Assembly (NCBI GenBank): GCA_017620885.1
Contig: JAGAUF010000018.1
Span: forward strand, 1-40,212
Direction of reading: 5' to 3'
Origin: Muribaculaceae bacterium
Lineage (GTDB): Bacteria > Bacteroidota > Bacteroidia > Bacteroidales > Muribaculaceae
Length of the DNA: 40,212 nucleotides
Part shown: positions 30,891 to 38,434 of the stretch, one piece after another
How the letters are laid out: each line of letters starts with the position of its first letter
Position numbering within the stretch: position 1 is the stretch's first letter
Translations under genes and position numbers: made by a program
The notes under the pieces: generated by a model
The model's input: the letters and a program-made list of their open reading frames with translations, nothing else
Databases searched by the model: none
Told to the model about the DNA's origin: nothing

Positions 30891-32063
30891 TTATTCCATT
30901 CCGCCAAGCAGAGCGCGGAGTTTGTTCTTCAGCGGATTGGCATACATTGTGAGCATCTTTTCAATGAGGAAATCATGCTCTTCCACAGTTATGCCCGGCA
31001 CGTCGATTTTTGCCACCTGAGCATCCACATAATCACAGAATTTATTTTTCTGCTCCGGGGAATATTTACGCACGAAGCGTTCGCTCTTGTGCAGAAGATC
31101 GTAGGCAATATAATTAATGCTGAAAATCTCATAACTGCGATGAATGGCTTGGTCAATCAGACACCCCGCATGATGGGCAGCAACGTTCTTGTCCTTGAAA
31201 TCTCCCATCATATCCAGTTTGGAATTGATACGTGGCGTGAGCTGTAAATGCACGCGTCCTTTGAACTGGAGCAATCCCGTCTCCATCGAGAATAGATCGT
31301 CTCGCTGCGACTTCTTATAATTCGGGTCACGGTGCTTGAGAAGGAATTCCTTCGCCTTCAAATAATCATTGGGGTCGTATTCGTAAGATATAGACACCGG
31401 CATCAGATTTATCTCCTTGAGACGATCCATAAAGTCGCCATCTCCTCCAAGCGCCATCATCTTTACAAGAGAATCCTGCGTATGGTCGGAACTGTCTTTC
31501 GCTCTCCCCTCCCGCTGTGCAATCCAGACGGATTCGCGCTTCTCCAAAATGCAATAATGAATATAAGCCGACAGCTTGCGCGCAGCCATCAACGCCTCAC
31601 GCACACCTGTATCGCGCTTCACAATAAAGCTTTTATTGAGACGCACCAAATCCGTAATCCAGTCGTATATCAACAGATTATTACCTATTGCCACTTCCGA
31701 CGTAGTAAAGCCCTTGCGGAGAAAAGCAAGATTTAGAAATGACGCGTCAAGAACGATGTCCCGGTGATTGGTGATGAATGTATAATTCATCGACTGGTTA
31801 AGATATTTGACACCGCCCAAAGTAATTCCTGAAGTAGTCTTTTTCGCGAGCATTTCAAGAAAGGGGAACATCACTTGCCTCTGGAAATCGTATTTATTGT
31901 CAATTTTCAGAAGTTCCTCGATAACCGCCGGCACAGCCTCCGGAGGCATCGCATAATTGAGCGCGTGGAGAAATCCGGGTTCCTTCACGAGGTGTGACAT
32001 TTTCTCCTGAAATAGGGAGTCGTCGTATGGGGCTATATCACGAAAATCAAATTCCTGTGTCAT
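30891..32063 (-). CDS. Glycerol-phosphate-type acyltransferase
   Basis: 390 residues. NHRDIVLDASFLN (near 99-111) is the acyltransferase His/Asp motif block, in the variant spacing seen in Bacteroidetes homologues. KRDTGVREALMAARKLSAYI and VWIAQREGRAKDSSD (with the Glu-Gly pair) are the later PlsC/PlsB-type motifs, and LMPVSISYEYDP follows. It is expected to be a membrane-associated enzyme that moves acyl chains to a glycerophosphate or a related acceptor. It is first in a unit with the metallophosphoesterase and the FolK-like gene. Confidence 0.8.
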   Translation of the reverse strand: MTQEFDFRDIAPYDDSLFQEKMSHLVKEPGFLHALNYAMPPEAVPAVIEELLKIDNKYDFQRQVMFPFLEMLAKKTTSGITLGGVKYLNQSMNYTFITNHRDIVLDASFLNLAFLRKGFTTSEVAIGNNLLIYDWITDLVRLNKSFIVKRDTGVREALMAARKLSAYIHYCILEKRESVWIAQREGRAKDSSDHTQDSLVKMMALGGDGDFMDRLKEINLMPVSISYEYDPNDYLKAKEFLLKHRDPNYKKSQRDDLFSMETGLLQFKGRVHLQLTPRINSKLDMMGDFKDKNVAAHHAGCLIDQAIHRSYEIFSINYIAYDLLHKSERFVRKYSPEQKNKFCDYVDAQVAKIDVPGITVEEHDFLIEKMLTMYANPLKNKLRALLGGME

Positions 32064-32133
32064 TACTTTCTGCTTTCTATTGTTACTGAATCGTCACAAT
32101 CGAAGTCGCTATATAGTTTTTCAAGATGTTCTG

Positions 32134-32166
32134 CAAAATTAACAAATTTGCGCCGGATAACGACAA
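32134..32166 (-). promoter_or_regulatory. Promoter of the acyltransferase unit
   Basis: On the minus strand: TTG at 32166-32164, a 22-base spacer (slightly long), TAATTTTG at 32141-32134. Confidence 0.5.
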
Positions 32167-32224
32167 TTCCAAACGAATTATTTACCTCTACCCTATGTTA
32201 AGAATAATTAAATCCCACATCTCC

Positions 32225-33304
32225 TTAGCTGTCGCGACGGTAATCGCGCCACTTTGCTATCAATTCTTGCATATCGTCGGGTATAGGACATTCAAAATCC
32301 ATCTGCTGCCCCGTGCGAGGATGAACGAAGCCAAGTGTACGTGCGTGTAGAGCCTGTCGCGGGCATATCTCGAAGCAGTTGCTGATAAATGTCTTGTATT
32401 TGGCAAATGTGGTGCCTTTGAGAATGCGGTCGCCGCCATATCTCGCATCGTTGAAGAGTGGATGGCCCTGACTCATCATGTGGACACGTATCTGGTGAGT
32501 CCTTCCGGTTTCCAAGATACATTTAACTACAGAGACATAACCGAATGATTCTATCGTCTCGAAATGTGTTACGGCGTGTTTCCCTATTTCAGGATCGGAA
32601 AATACAGCCATCTGAAGGGGATTTCGCGGATTGCGGGCTATATTGCCCACGATAGTACCGTTCTTTTCTTTATATTCGCCCCAGATGACTGCGACGTATT
32701 CTCGCTTGGTGGTTTTATTGAAAAACTGCTTGCCGAGGTGAGTCTTGGCCTCCGGAGTTTTCGCCACTACGAGCAGTCCGGAAGTGTCTTTGTCAATGCG
32801 GTGCACAAGTCCCATACGGGGATCAGAGACGTCATAATCGGGGTTGTCGCGGAAATGCCATGCGAGGGCGTTTACCAGTGTGCCGTGATAGTTGCCGTGA
32901 CCGGGATGCACAACGAGGCCGGCCGGTTTATTGACCACAAGAACGTCGGCATCTTCATATACAATGTCGAGAGGGATGTCTTCTTCGATGATTTCCGATT
33001 CATATCTCGGACGGTCCATCACGATGCTCACCACATCGTCGGGTTTGACCTTATAACTGGATTTTACCGCCTTTCCGTTTACGATAATGCACCCGGCGTC
33101 GGCCGCCTGCTGAATACGGTTGCGCGAGGTTTTCTCCATTCGCGCCACAAGAAATTTATCCACGCGCAGAAGCTGTTGCCCCTTGTCAGCCACGAAACGG
33201 AAATGCTCAAACATCTCTCGTCCGTCGTCGGTGACAAAAGATGACGATGATTCAAGCTCATCTCCGTCTTCTACCGGAATATCATTTTCTGCCTCTACCA
33301 TCAT
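32225..33304 (-). CDS. rluD: RluD-family 23S rRNA pseudouridine synthase
   Basis: 359 residues. An acidic N-terminal stretch (1-30) is followed by an S4 RNA-binding domain (about 47-97) and the pseudouridine synthase domain with GLVHRIDKDTSGLLVV (catalytic Asp171), REYVAVIWG and GRTHQIRVHM. It isomerises specific uridines in the large ribosomal RNA. Its start overlaps the end of the PASTA gene by four bases (ATGA), so it is translated together with it. An in-frame second Met at 33301 is an alternative start. Confidence 0.88.
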   Translation of the reverse strand: MMVEAENDIPVEDGDELESSSSFVTDDGREMFEHFRFVADKGQQLLRVDKFLVARMEKTSRNRIQQAADAGCIIVNGKAVKSSYKVKPDDVVSIVMDRPRYESEIIEEDIPLDIVYEDADVLVVNKPAGLVVHPGHGNYHGTLVNALAWHFRDNPDYDVSDPRMGLVHRIDKDTSGLLVVAKTPEAKTHLGKQFFNKTTKREYVAVIWGEYKEKNGTIVGNIARNPRNPLQMAVFSDPEIGKHAVTHFETIESFGYVSVVKCILETGRTHQIRVHMMSQGHPLFNDARYGGDRILKGTTFAKYKTFISNCFEICPRQALHARTLGFVHPRTGQQMDFECPIPDDMQELIAKWRDYRRDS

Positions 33305-34101
33305 TCAAAGTTGGCATTGCTTTCCTCCGACGATGCTTCCTGTACCGGTTCGTTGCTTACTTCCGAAGGCACAACAGGCTCAGTGGAATATGACTCCGAC
33401 GAATAGGATTCCACTGGTTCTGATGAGTAGCCTTCCTCAAGCTGTTCTTCAATCGAGCGTCGGCTGCCGAATTCGATATTCATCAATGAATCGCTCAGCT
33501 CGCGCAGACGTCCGTCAAAGACCTGAACAGTGATTTGAGAATTTACAGGAACACGTTGCATCTTTTTCACAACGCGGCCGTTAGCAATAATCTTCGATAC
33601 GCCGTCGTAAGAGCCCAATAGTCTGACCACACGCACTTTTTTAAATCCGAGTTCTTCAAGACGCGACAGCGCCGAACGCAACGAAACTCCGCGGAAGGCA
33701 TCGATACGCGGATTGTTGTCGTCGTCGATAACCACTTCCTTCGGATGCACAGCCTGAATATATAAGAATATTTTGCGACCGGGTTTTACGGTAGAGTTGG
33801 CTTTCGGAAATTGTTCGATGACGTAGCCGGGACGGACATTGTCGGTATAAAGGGAATCACGAATCTCGATTTTGAATCCGGACTCATGCAACTTTGCTAT
33901 CGCGTCGGTATAGCTCATTTTTTCCACTCTCGGCACTTTAGCCTCTTCTCCGTGCTTGGTAAAGACGGCAAGTGAAAGGTAAACAATAAGCACGCCGAGC
34001 ACACCTACGATGGCGATCACGACGATGTTGGCCAATATCGGATGACTCCCTTTCAGAGAGTCTTTCCTCATCTCATTTTCAGGATAATTATTTCGGCTCA
34101 C
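33301..34101 (-). CDS. Membrane-anchored PASTA-domain protein
   Basis: 266 residues. A short cytoplasmic tail, one membrane helix (about 24-46), then PASTA-type repeats: VPRVEKMSYTDAIAKLHESG (about 54-115) and a second at about 125-195 (GVSLRSALSRLEELGFKKVR). The tail (about 205-266) is rich in Ser, Glu and Pro with a near-repeat SSEPVESYSSES/YSTEPV and is probably disordered. PASTA domains bind peptidoglycan or muropeptides, so a cell-wall role is likely. There is no kinase domain. The arrangement with rluD is common in Bacteroidales. Confidence 0.82.
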   Translation of the reverse strand: MSRNNYPENEMRKDSLKGSHPILANIVVIAIVGVLGVLIVYLSLAVFTKHGEEAKVPRVEKMSYTDAIAKLHESGFKIEIRDSLYTDNVRPGYVIEQFPKANSTVKPGRKIFLYIQAVHPKEVVIDDDNNPRIDAFRGVSLRSALSRLEELGFKKVRVVRLLGSYDGVSKIIANGRVVKKMQRVPVNSQITVQVFDGRLRELSDSLMNIEFGSRRSIEEQLEEGYSSEPVESYSSESYSTEPVVPSEVSNEPVQEASSEESNANFE

Positions 34102-34126
34102 GCTGTTCTCGTATAGTTTCAGGCGC

Positions 34127-34134
34127 CAAAGTTA
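34127..34134 (-). promoter_or_regulatory. -7 element of the PASTA-rluD unit
   Basis: TAACTTTG on the minus strand (34134-34127); the -33 element is not clear. It lies back to back with the bamD promoter. Confidence 0.45.
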
Positions 34135-34177
34135 CTAATTTTTTCTCAATCAGGAGGGATAATTCCGAGAAATTTAT

Positions 34178-34185
34178 TAACTTTG
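34178..34185 (+). promoter_or_regulatory. -7 element of bamD
   Basis: TAACTTTG matches TAnnTTTG; no good TTG 20 bases upstream. The leader to 34206 would be about 15 bases. Confidence 0.55.
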
Positions 34186-34205
34186 CACTCTCAATAGTAA
34201 GAAAG

Positions 34206-35021
34206 ATGCGCAAATCTCACCTTATAATAGTCTTCAGTCTCGCGGTAGCCGCACTCTTTTCGTCGTGCGGCGAATATAATAAAGTATTGAAAAGCCGCGA
34301 CCTCGACTATAAATACGATTATGCCAAACGTGCATTTGAAGCCGGCAAATACACACAGGCTTCCACTGTGCTGACAGATCTGATCACTCCCCTTCGTGGC
34401 AAGCCCACCGGCGAGGAGGCTCTCTATCTGTTGGCGCGTTCTTACTATGAGAACAAAGATTACATTAATTCCGGAATGTACTTCAAGACATATTATCAGC
34501 GTTATCCGAAAGGTAAATTTGCCGAGGACAGCAGATTTTATTCCGGCTATGGATATTATCTTGACAGCCCGGATCCGCAGCTCGACCAGTCAGTGACCAT
34601 CAAAGCCATTGACGAGCTTAAGACATTCCTTGAACTCTATCCCCGCAGCGAACATCGGTCGTCTGCTCAGAATGCTATCTTCGAGCTTCAGGACAAACTG
34701 ACGCTCAAAGACCTTCAGAACGCCCAGCTTTATTACAACCTCGGCAACTTTATGGGCAACAACTATCAGTCGGCGATCATCGTGTCGCAAAACGCTCTGA
34801 AAAATTACCCTTACTCAAAATATCGCGAGGATTTTGAATTCCTCATTCTGAAATCGAAATTTCAGGAGGCAAAACAATCCGTGGCCGACCGTCAGGCCGA
34901 CAGATACCGTGAGGTTGTGGATGAGTATTATTCATTCATCAACAACTATCCCGATACGAAAAACAAGCGAGAAGCTGAAGCTATCTACAAGATAGCCAGC
35001 AAGCGCTCGGGAATAAATTGA
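34206..35021 (+). CDS. bamD: Outer-membrane assembly lipoprotein BamD
   Basis: 271 residues with a lipoprotein signal ending in LFSSC (Cys21). The mature part is a chain of TPR-like helix pairs: YDYAKRAFEAGKYTQASTVL, LYLLARSYYENKDYINSGMYF, FLELYPRSEHRSSAQNAIFEL and FINNYPDTKNKREAEAIYKI. It is the second essential lipoprotein of the BAM complex, which inserts beta-barrel proteins into the outer membrane. It is followed by rpoZ, the usual order in this group. Confidence 0.9.
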   Translation: MRKSHLIIVFSLAVAALFSSCGEYNKVLKSRDLDYKYDYAKRAFEAGKYTQASTVLTDLITPLRGKPTGEEALYLLARSYYENKDYINSGMYFKTYYQRYPKGKFAEDSRFYSGYGYYLDSPDPQLDQSVTIKAIDELKTFLELYPRSEHRSSAQNAIFELQDKLTLKDLQNAQLYYNLGNFMGNNYQSAIIVSQNALKNYPYSKYREDFEFLILKSKFQEAKQSVADRQADRYREVVDEYYSFINNYPDTKNKREAEAIYKIASKRSGIN

Positions 35022-35117
35022 AAACAAATACAAGACGTCTAACGTTATACGTAAGCAATCAATAAGAGAACTTACATCTTTAATCTTTGACTTCAGCCAC
35101 GTCTGAAAATAAGAATT

Positions 35118-35453
35118 ATGGACTACAAGAAAACAAATGCACCGACCAACACCGTGACACGCGATATGATCGCGATGTCGAAACAAACCGGAAACGTCTA
35201 CGAAACCGTCTGCGTTATCGGCAAGAGAGCCAACCAAATAGCAGTGGAGATGAAGAAGGATCTCGAAAAGAAACTTCAGGAATTCGCTTCATCTGACAAT
35301 ATGGAAGAGATGTCAGAAAACCGTGAGCAAATTGAAATCTCGCGTTTTTATGAAAAGCTTCCGAAGCCGACGCTCATCGCTGCTCAAGAGTATATGGAGC
35401 ATAAACTTTATTTCTCAAATCCCTTGAAGGAGAGAAACAAACTCGACGACTGA
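35118..35453 (+). CDS. rpoZ: RNA polymerase omega subunit (Bacteroidetes type)
   Basis: 111 residues. TVTRDMIAMSKQTGNVYETV and VIGKRANQIAVEMKKDL match the omega/Rpb6 core helices; the C-terminal EFASSD...ENREQIEISRFYEKLPKPTLIAAQEYME is the extension seen in Bacteroidetes. It supports assembly of the beta' subunit. It lies 96 bases after bamD and 15 bases before the next gene. Confidence 0.85.
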   Translation: MDYKKTNAPTNTVTRDMIAMSKQTGNVYETVCVIGKRANQIAVEMKKDLEKKLQEFASSDNMEEMSENREQIEISRFYEKLPKPTLIAAQEYMEHKLYFSNPLKERNKLDD

Positions 35454-35468
35454 TTTCATCGTTGAAGT

Positions 35469-36527
35469 ATGAGCCATAAACGCCTATTGGTGTTCAATCC
35501 CGAGACTGACTTTGCGCTGGCCTCGGGTCTTGCACATTATACGGCACCGGCCAAAATCCGGCTTCTGAGAAGCAGACTTGCGTATCTTCCGGCACTCTGC
35601 GGACGGCGCGGCGACGCAATTCTGATTCCGGAACCGACAGATAACTTCGACGAGGGTATGGATGTTAAGTCCCTCCCCTATCGGCAGTTGTGCATCGACA
35701 AAGGAATCGACGCGCTCACGCCTTCGCAATTGAGAGATTGTTTGAGATTAGATCCGGACAGATTCGACGAAATAGTGCCGTGGGGATGGAACAGGACAAT
35801 TATCACTGAGCTGGAAGAGCTTGGAGTGCTCAGAGATCTGATGCCGTCAAAAAGGCGTATGGATGCTCTCCGACAGCTTACTCATCGACGGACGAGTATT
35901 GTCTTCAATCGCGAGTTAAACACGCTTACAGGGCTTGAAACGCCCCTTCCTGTGGAACTATTCTCGGAAGATGATGCAATGGAATTTATGCACCGCTGTC
36001 CGGGATGCTATTTCAAATCACCGTGGAGCAGCAGCGGGCGCGGAATAATGGTAGGTGGAATGCTTAACGAACGTCTGTCACGCGAATGGATTCACGGCGT
36101 AATACGTCGTCAGCGATCCGTAATGGCTGAGACGCCCTGCCTCCGTGTGATTGATTTTGCCACTGAATGGCGTTGTGCCGGTGGAAAAGCGGAATTTATC
36201 GGGTATTCGCTATTCAAAACGACATCGGGAGGAAGCTATACTGCCAATGTCATTGACACTCAGAATGCACTTGAAGCAGAGATAGGACATTACTCTCCAA
36301 TCCCGATGCCGACACTTCTCGCAGTGCAGAAACGCGTGATAGAAAAGTGTGTCGCTGCGGATTATGAAGGGCCGCTCGGGATAGACGGATGCGCATCTGA
36401 AAACGGAGATTTCCGTCCCTGCCTTGAATTGAATCTGAGGCTAACAATGGGACATTTGGCTCTCACGATTCCGGTTGCGGAAGAAAGAACTTTTTTCAAC
36501 CCTCTGAAAGGGTCTGTTTCTATATAG
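35469..36527 (+). CDS. Uncharacterised ATP-grasp-like protein
   Basis: 352 residues. Two stretches suggest an ATP-grasp fold: YFKSPWSSSGRGIMVGG (about 178-194; a Lys followed by a Ser/Gly-rich nucleotide loop) and GPLGIDGC followed by CLELNLRLTMGHLAL (about 293-328; acidic Glu-x-Asn metal ligands). The N-terminus FNPETDFALASG is also strongly patterned, and VPWGWNRTIITELEELG lies between. It probably ligates a carboxylate to an amine or a thiol at the cost of ATP. The substrates are unknown. It is packed between rpoZ and the DUF2520 gene. Confidence 0.55.
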   Translation: MSHKRLLVFNPETDFALASGLAHYTAPAKIRLLRSRLAYLPALCGRRGDAILIPEPTDNFDEGMDVKSLPYRQLCIDKGIDALTPSQLRDCLRLDPDRFDEIVPWGWNRTIITELEELGVLRDLMPSKRRMDALRQLTHRRTSIVFNRELNTLTGLETPLPVELFSEDDAMEFMHRCPGCYFKSPWSSSGRGIMVGGMLNERLSREWIHGVIRRQRSVMAETPCLRVIDFATEWRCAGGKAEFIGYSLFKTTSGGSYTANVIDTQNALEAEIGHYSPIPMPTLLAVQKRVIEKCVAADYEGPLGIDGCASENGDFRPCLELNLRLTMGHLALTIPVAEERTFFNPLKGSVSI

Positions 36528-36534
36528 AAGAATT

Positions 36535-37254
36535 ATGAAAGACGATAAAATATGCATTATAGGCTCAGGCAATGTTGCCACCCACCTTCTCAAAGCTTGG
36601 GCGGGGATTGACGTAGTTGCCGTCAATGCACACACGCTCGACGGTCTGCCGGACGACGCCTCTGTATATCTTATCGCGGTAAAGGATGATGCAATCGAAG
36701 AAGTTGCCAAAAAGATTCCACAATATAATTCCATAGTGGCACATACGTCAGGCAGCGTGCCGATGGAAGCTGTGGCGCGACATCACAGATGCGCCGGGGT
36801 GCTCTATCCGCTTCAGACTTTTTCAAAGGAAGCAGAGATGGTTTATTCCGACATTCCTGTTTTTATAGAGGCAACAGACATACAATCGGCTGATACGCTC
36901 AAACGTATCGCATATCACTTCACTTCATCTGTCTATGATGCATCCTCAGCTATAAGAAAAACGCTACATATCGCTGCAGTATTCGGATGTAATTTCGTCA
37001 ACCATCTCTATGCATACGCCGCCGACGAACTGAAAGGAGCCGGATTACCGTTCGACATTCTGCGCCCCCTTGCTGTCCGTACACTTGAAAAGGCTTTTGA
37101 TTCAGGTCATCCGGAACGAATGCAGACAGGACCGGCGGCACGCGGTGACATAAATATATTAAAAGAACATTTGCGTCAGCTCGAAGGGAAAACAGAAGCG
37201 CAAAATATCTATCGTCTGCTTTCGCAGGATATTCTTTTGAAGCACAAACAATAA
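36535..37254 (+). CDS. Rossmann-fold DUF2520 protein
   Basis: 239 residues. The start KICIIGSGNVATHLLKAW is a dinucleotide-binding glycine loop. VYLIAVKDDAIEEVAKKI and VAHTSGSVPMEAV follow as in NAD(P)-dependent F420/6-phosphogluconate-like families. The C-terminal helical part (about 135-235) is the DUF2520 domain (LHIAAVFGCNFVNHLYAYAADEL). It is likely an oxidoreductase of unknown substrate. It starts 7 bases after the ATP-grasp gene and is followed 10 bases later by kdsC, a stable order in Bacteroidales. Confidence 0.8.
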   Translation: MKDDKICIIGSGNVATHLLKAWAGIDVVAVNAHTLDGLPDDASVYLIAVKDDAIEEVAKKIPQYNSIVAHTSGSVPMEAVARHHRCAGVLYPLQTFSKEAEMVYSDIPVFIEATDIQSADTLKRIAYHFTSSVYDASSAIRKTLHIAAVFGCNFVNHLYAYAADELKGAGLPFDILRPLAVRTLEKAFDSGHPERMQTGPAARGDINILKEHLRQLEGKTEAQNIYRLLSQDILLKHKQ

Positions 37255-37264
37255 AACAGAAATT

Positions 37265-37789
37265 ATGAGCGGAATTAACTATGATCTGACCAAGATAAAA
37301 GGATTCGCCTTCGACATCGACGGCGTGCTTTCCCCCTCCACAATACCGATGGACGCCGAAGGAACGCCCCTGCGTATGGTGAATATCAAAGACGGATATG
37401 CCATTCAGCTCGCCGTGCGCCACGGCTACAAGATTGCAATTATTACGGGAGGAACGGCGAAAGCCAATGATGTGCGCTACGGCGCTTTGGGGGTGAAAGA
37501 CATCTTTCAGGGTGTGGCGCATAAACTGCCTTGCTTCAAAGAATGGATTGAGAAAAACAATCTTGACCCTTCGGAGGTAATCTATATGGGCGACGACATA
37601 CCCGATCTTCCGGTGCTTAGGGCTGCCGGCCTTGCGTGCGCCCCGCACGATGCCGCCTCAGAGGTGCTGGCTACGGCAGATTATATTTCGCGTTTTACGG
37701 GTGGATATGGGTGTGTTCGCGACATCATCGAACAGGTTATGAAGGCCAACGGCGACTGGATGTCGGGCGATAAAGCCTTCGGATGGTAA
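37265..37789 (+). CDS. kdsC: KdsC-like HAD phosphatase (KDO 8-phosphate phosphatase)
   Basis: 174 residues, normal length for this small HAD group without a cap. FDIDGVLS (Asp17 nucleophile, Asp19 acid), ITGG, Lys in QGVAHKLP and MGDDIPDLPVL are the four HAD motifs. GGYGCVRDIIEQVM is the KdsC-type C-terminus. It releases KDO from its 8-phosphate in lipopolysaccharide inner-core synthesis. The surrounding genes also serve the envelope. Confidence 0.85.
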   Translation: MSGINYDLTKIKGFAFDIDGVLSPSTIPMDAEGTPLRMVNIKDGYAIQLAVRHGYKIAIITGGTAKANDVRYGALGVKDIFQGVAHKLPCFKEWIEKNNLDPSEVIYMGDDIPDLPVLRAAGLACAPHDAASEVLATADYISRFTGGYGCVRDIIEQVMKANGDWMSGDKAFGW

Positions 37790-37813
37790 GGCTCATAAAC
37801 TTTAATTGAAAAA

Positions 37814-38395
37814 ATGCTTGAAAACCTGAAAAATTACAAGATACTTCTGTGCAGCAAATCACCGCGGCGCCGTGAGTTGCTTGCAGATTTACGCATCCCG
37901 TTCACTGTAGTGACTGCCGGCGACGTAAAAGAAAATTATCCGGATACACTTCCCCCAATCGATGTGCCGCAATTCCTTTCCGAACAAAAGGCCGAAGCCT
38001 ACCGGGGAATAATGAAGGATGGAGAACTCCTTATAACTGCCGATACTCTCGTGATTTGCGAGAATGAGATTCTTGGCAAACCACACGACGCAGATGAGGC
38101 AGTGGCAATGCTCAAGAAGCTGAGCGGAAAAACACATCAGGTAGCTACCGGCGTTACGCTCACGACACTTAGGAAACGCGTATCGTTCACGACTGTCACA
38201 GACGTGAAATTCGCCGAACTGACCGACGAAATAATTCGCTATTATGTCGACACTTTCCAACCATACGACAAGGCGGGTGCATACGGCATACAAGAATGGA
38301 TAGGATGCGTGGCTGTAGAATCCATACGCGGTAGTTTCTACAATGTAATGGGACTTCCCGTGCACCAGCTCTACCGCCAGCTTTCCTTATTCTGA
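37814..38395 (+). CDS. maf: Maf-family nucleoside triphosphate pyrophosphatase
   Basis: 193 residues. SKSPRRRELL (14-23) is the Maf signature, ITADTLV has the catalytic Asp77, and GKPHDADEAVAMLKKLSGKTHQV follows. The C-terminal KAGAYGIQEWIGCVAVESIRGSFYNVMGLP is typical of the dTTP/UTP-type (YhdE) enzymes. It removes non-canonical or excess nucleotides and is linked to septum control. It lies 24 bases after kdsC. Confidence 0.88.
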   Translation: MLENLKNYKILLCSKSPRRRELLADLRIPFTVVTAGDVKENYPDTLPPIDVPQFLSEQKAEAYRGIMKDGELLITADTLVICENEILGKPHDADEAVAMLKKLSGKTHQVATGVTLTTLRKRVSFTTVTDVKFAELTDEIIRYYVDTFQPYDKAGAYGIQEWIGCVAVESIRGSFYNVMGLPVHQLYRQLSLF

Positions 38396-38434
38396 CAAAT
38401 AAATAAAAACGTAAAATACCAGATTAACGCTTAT

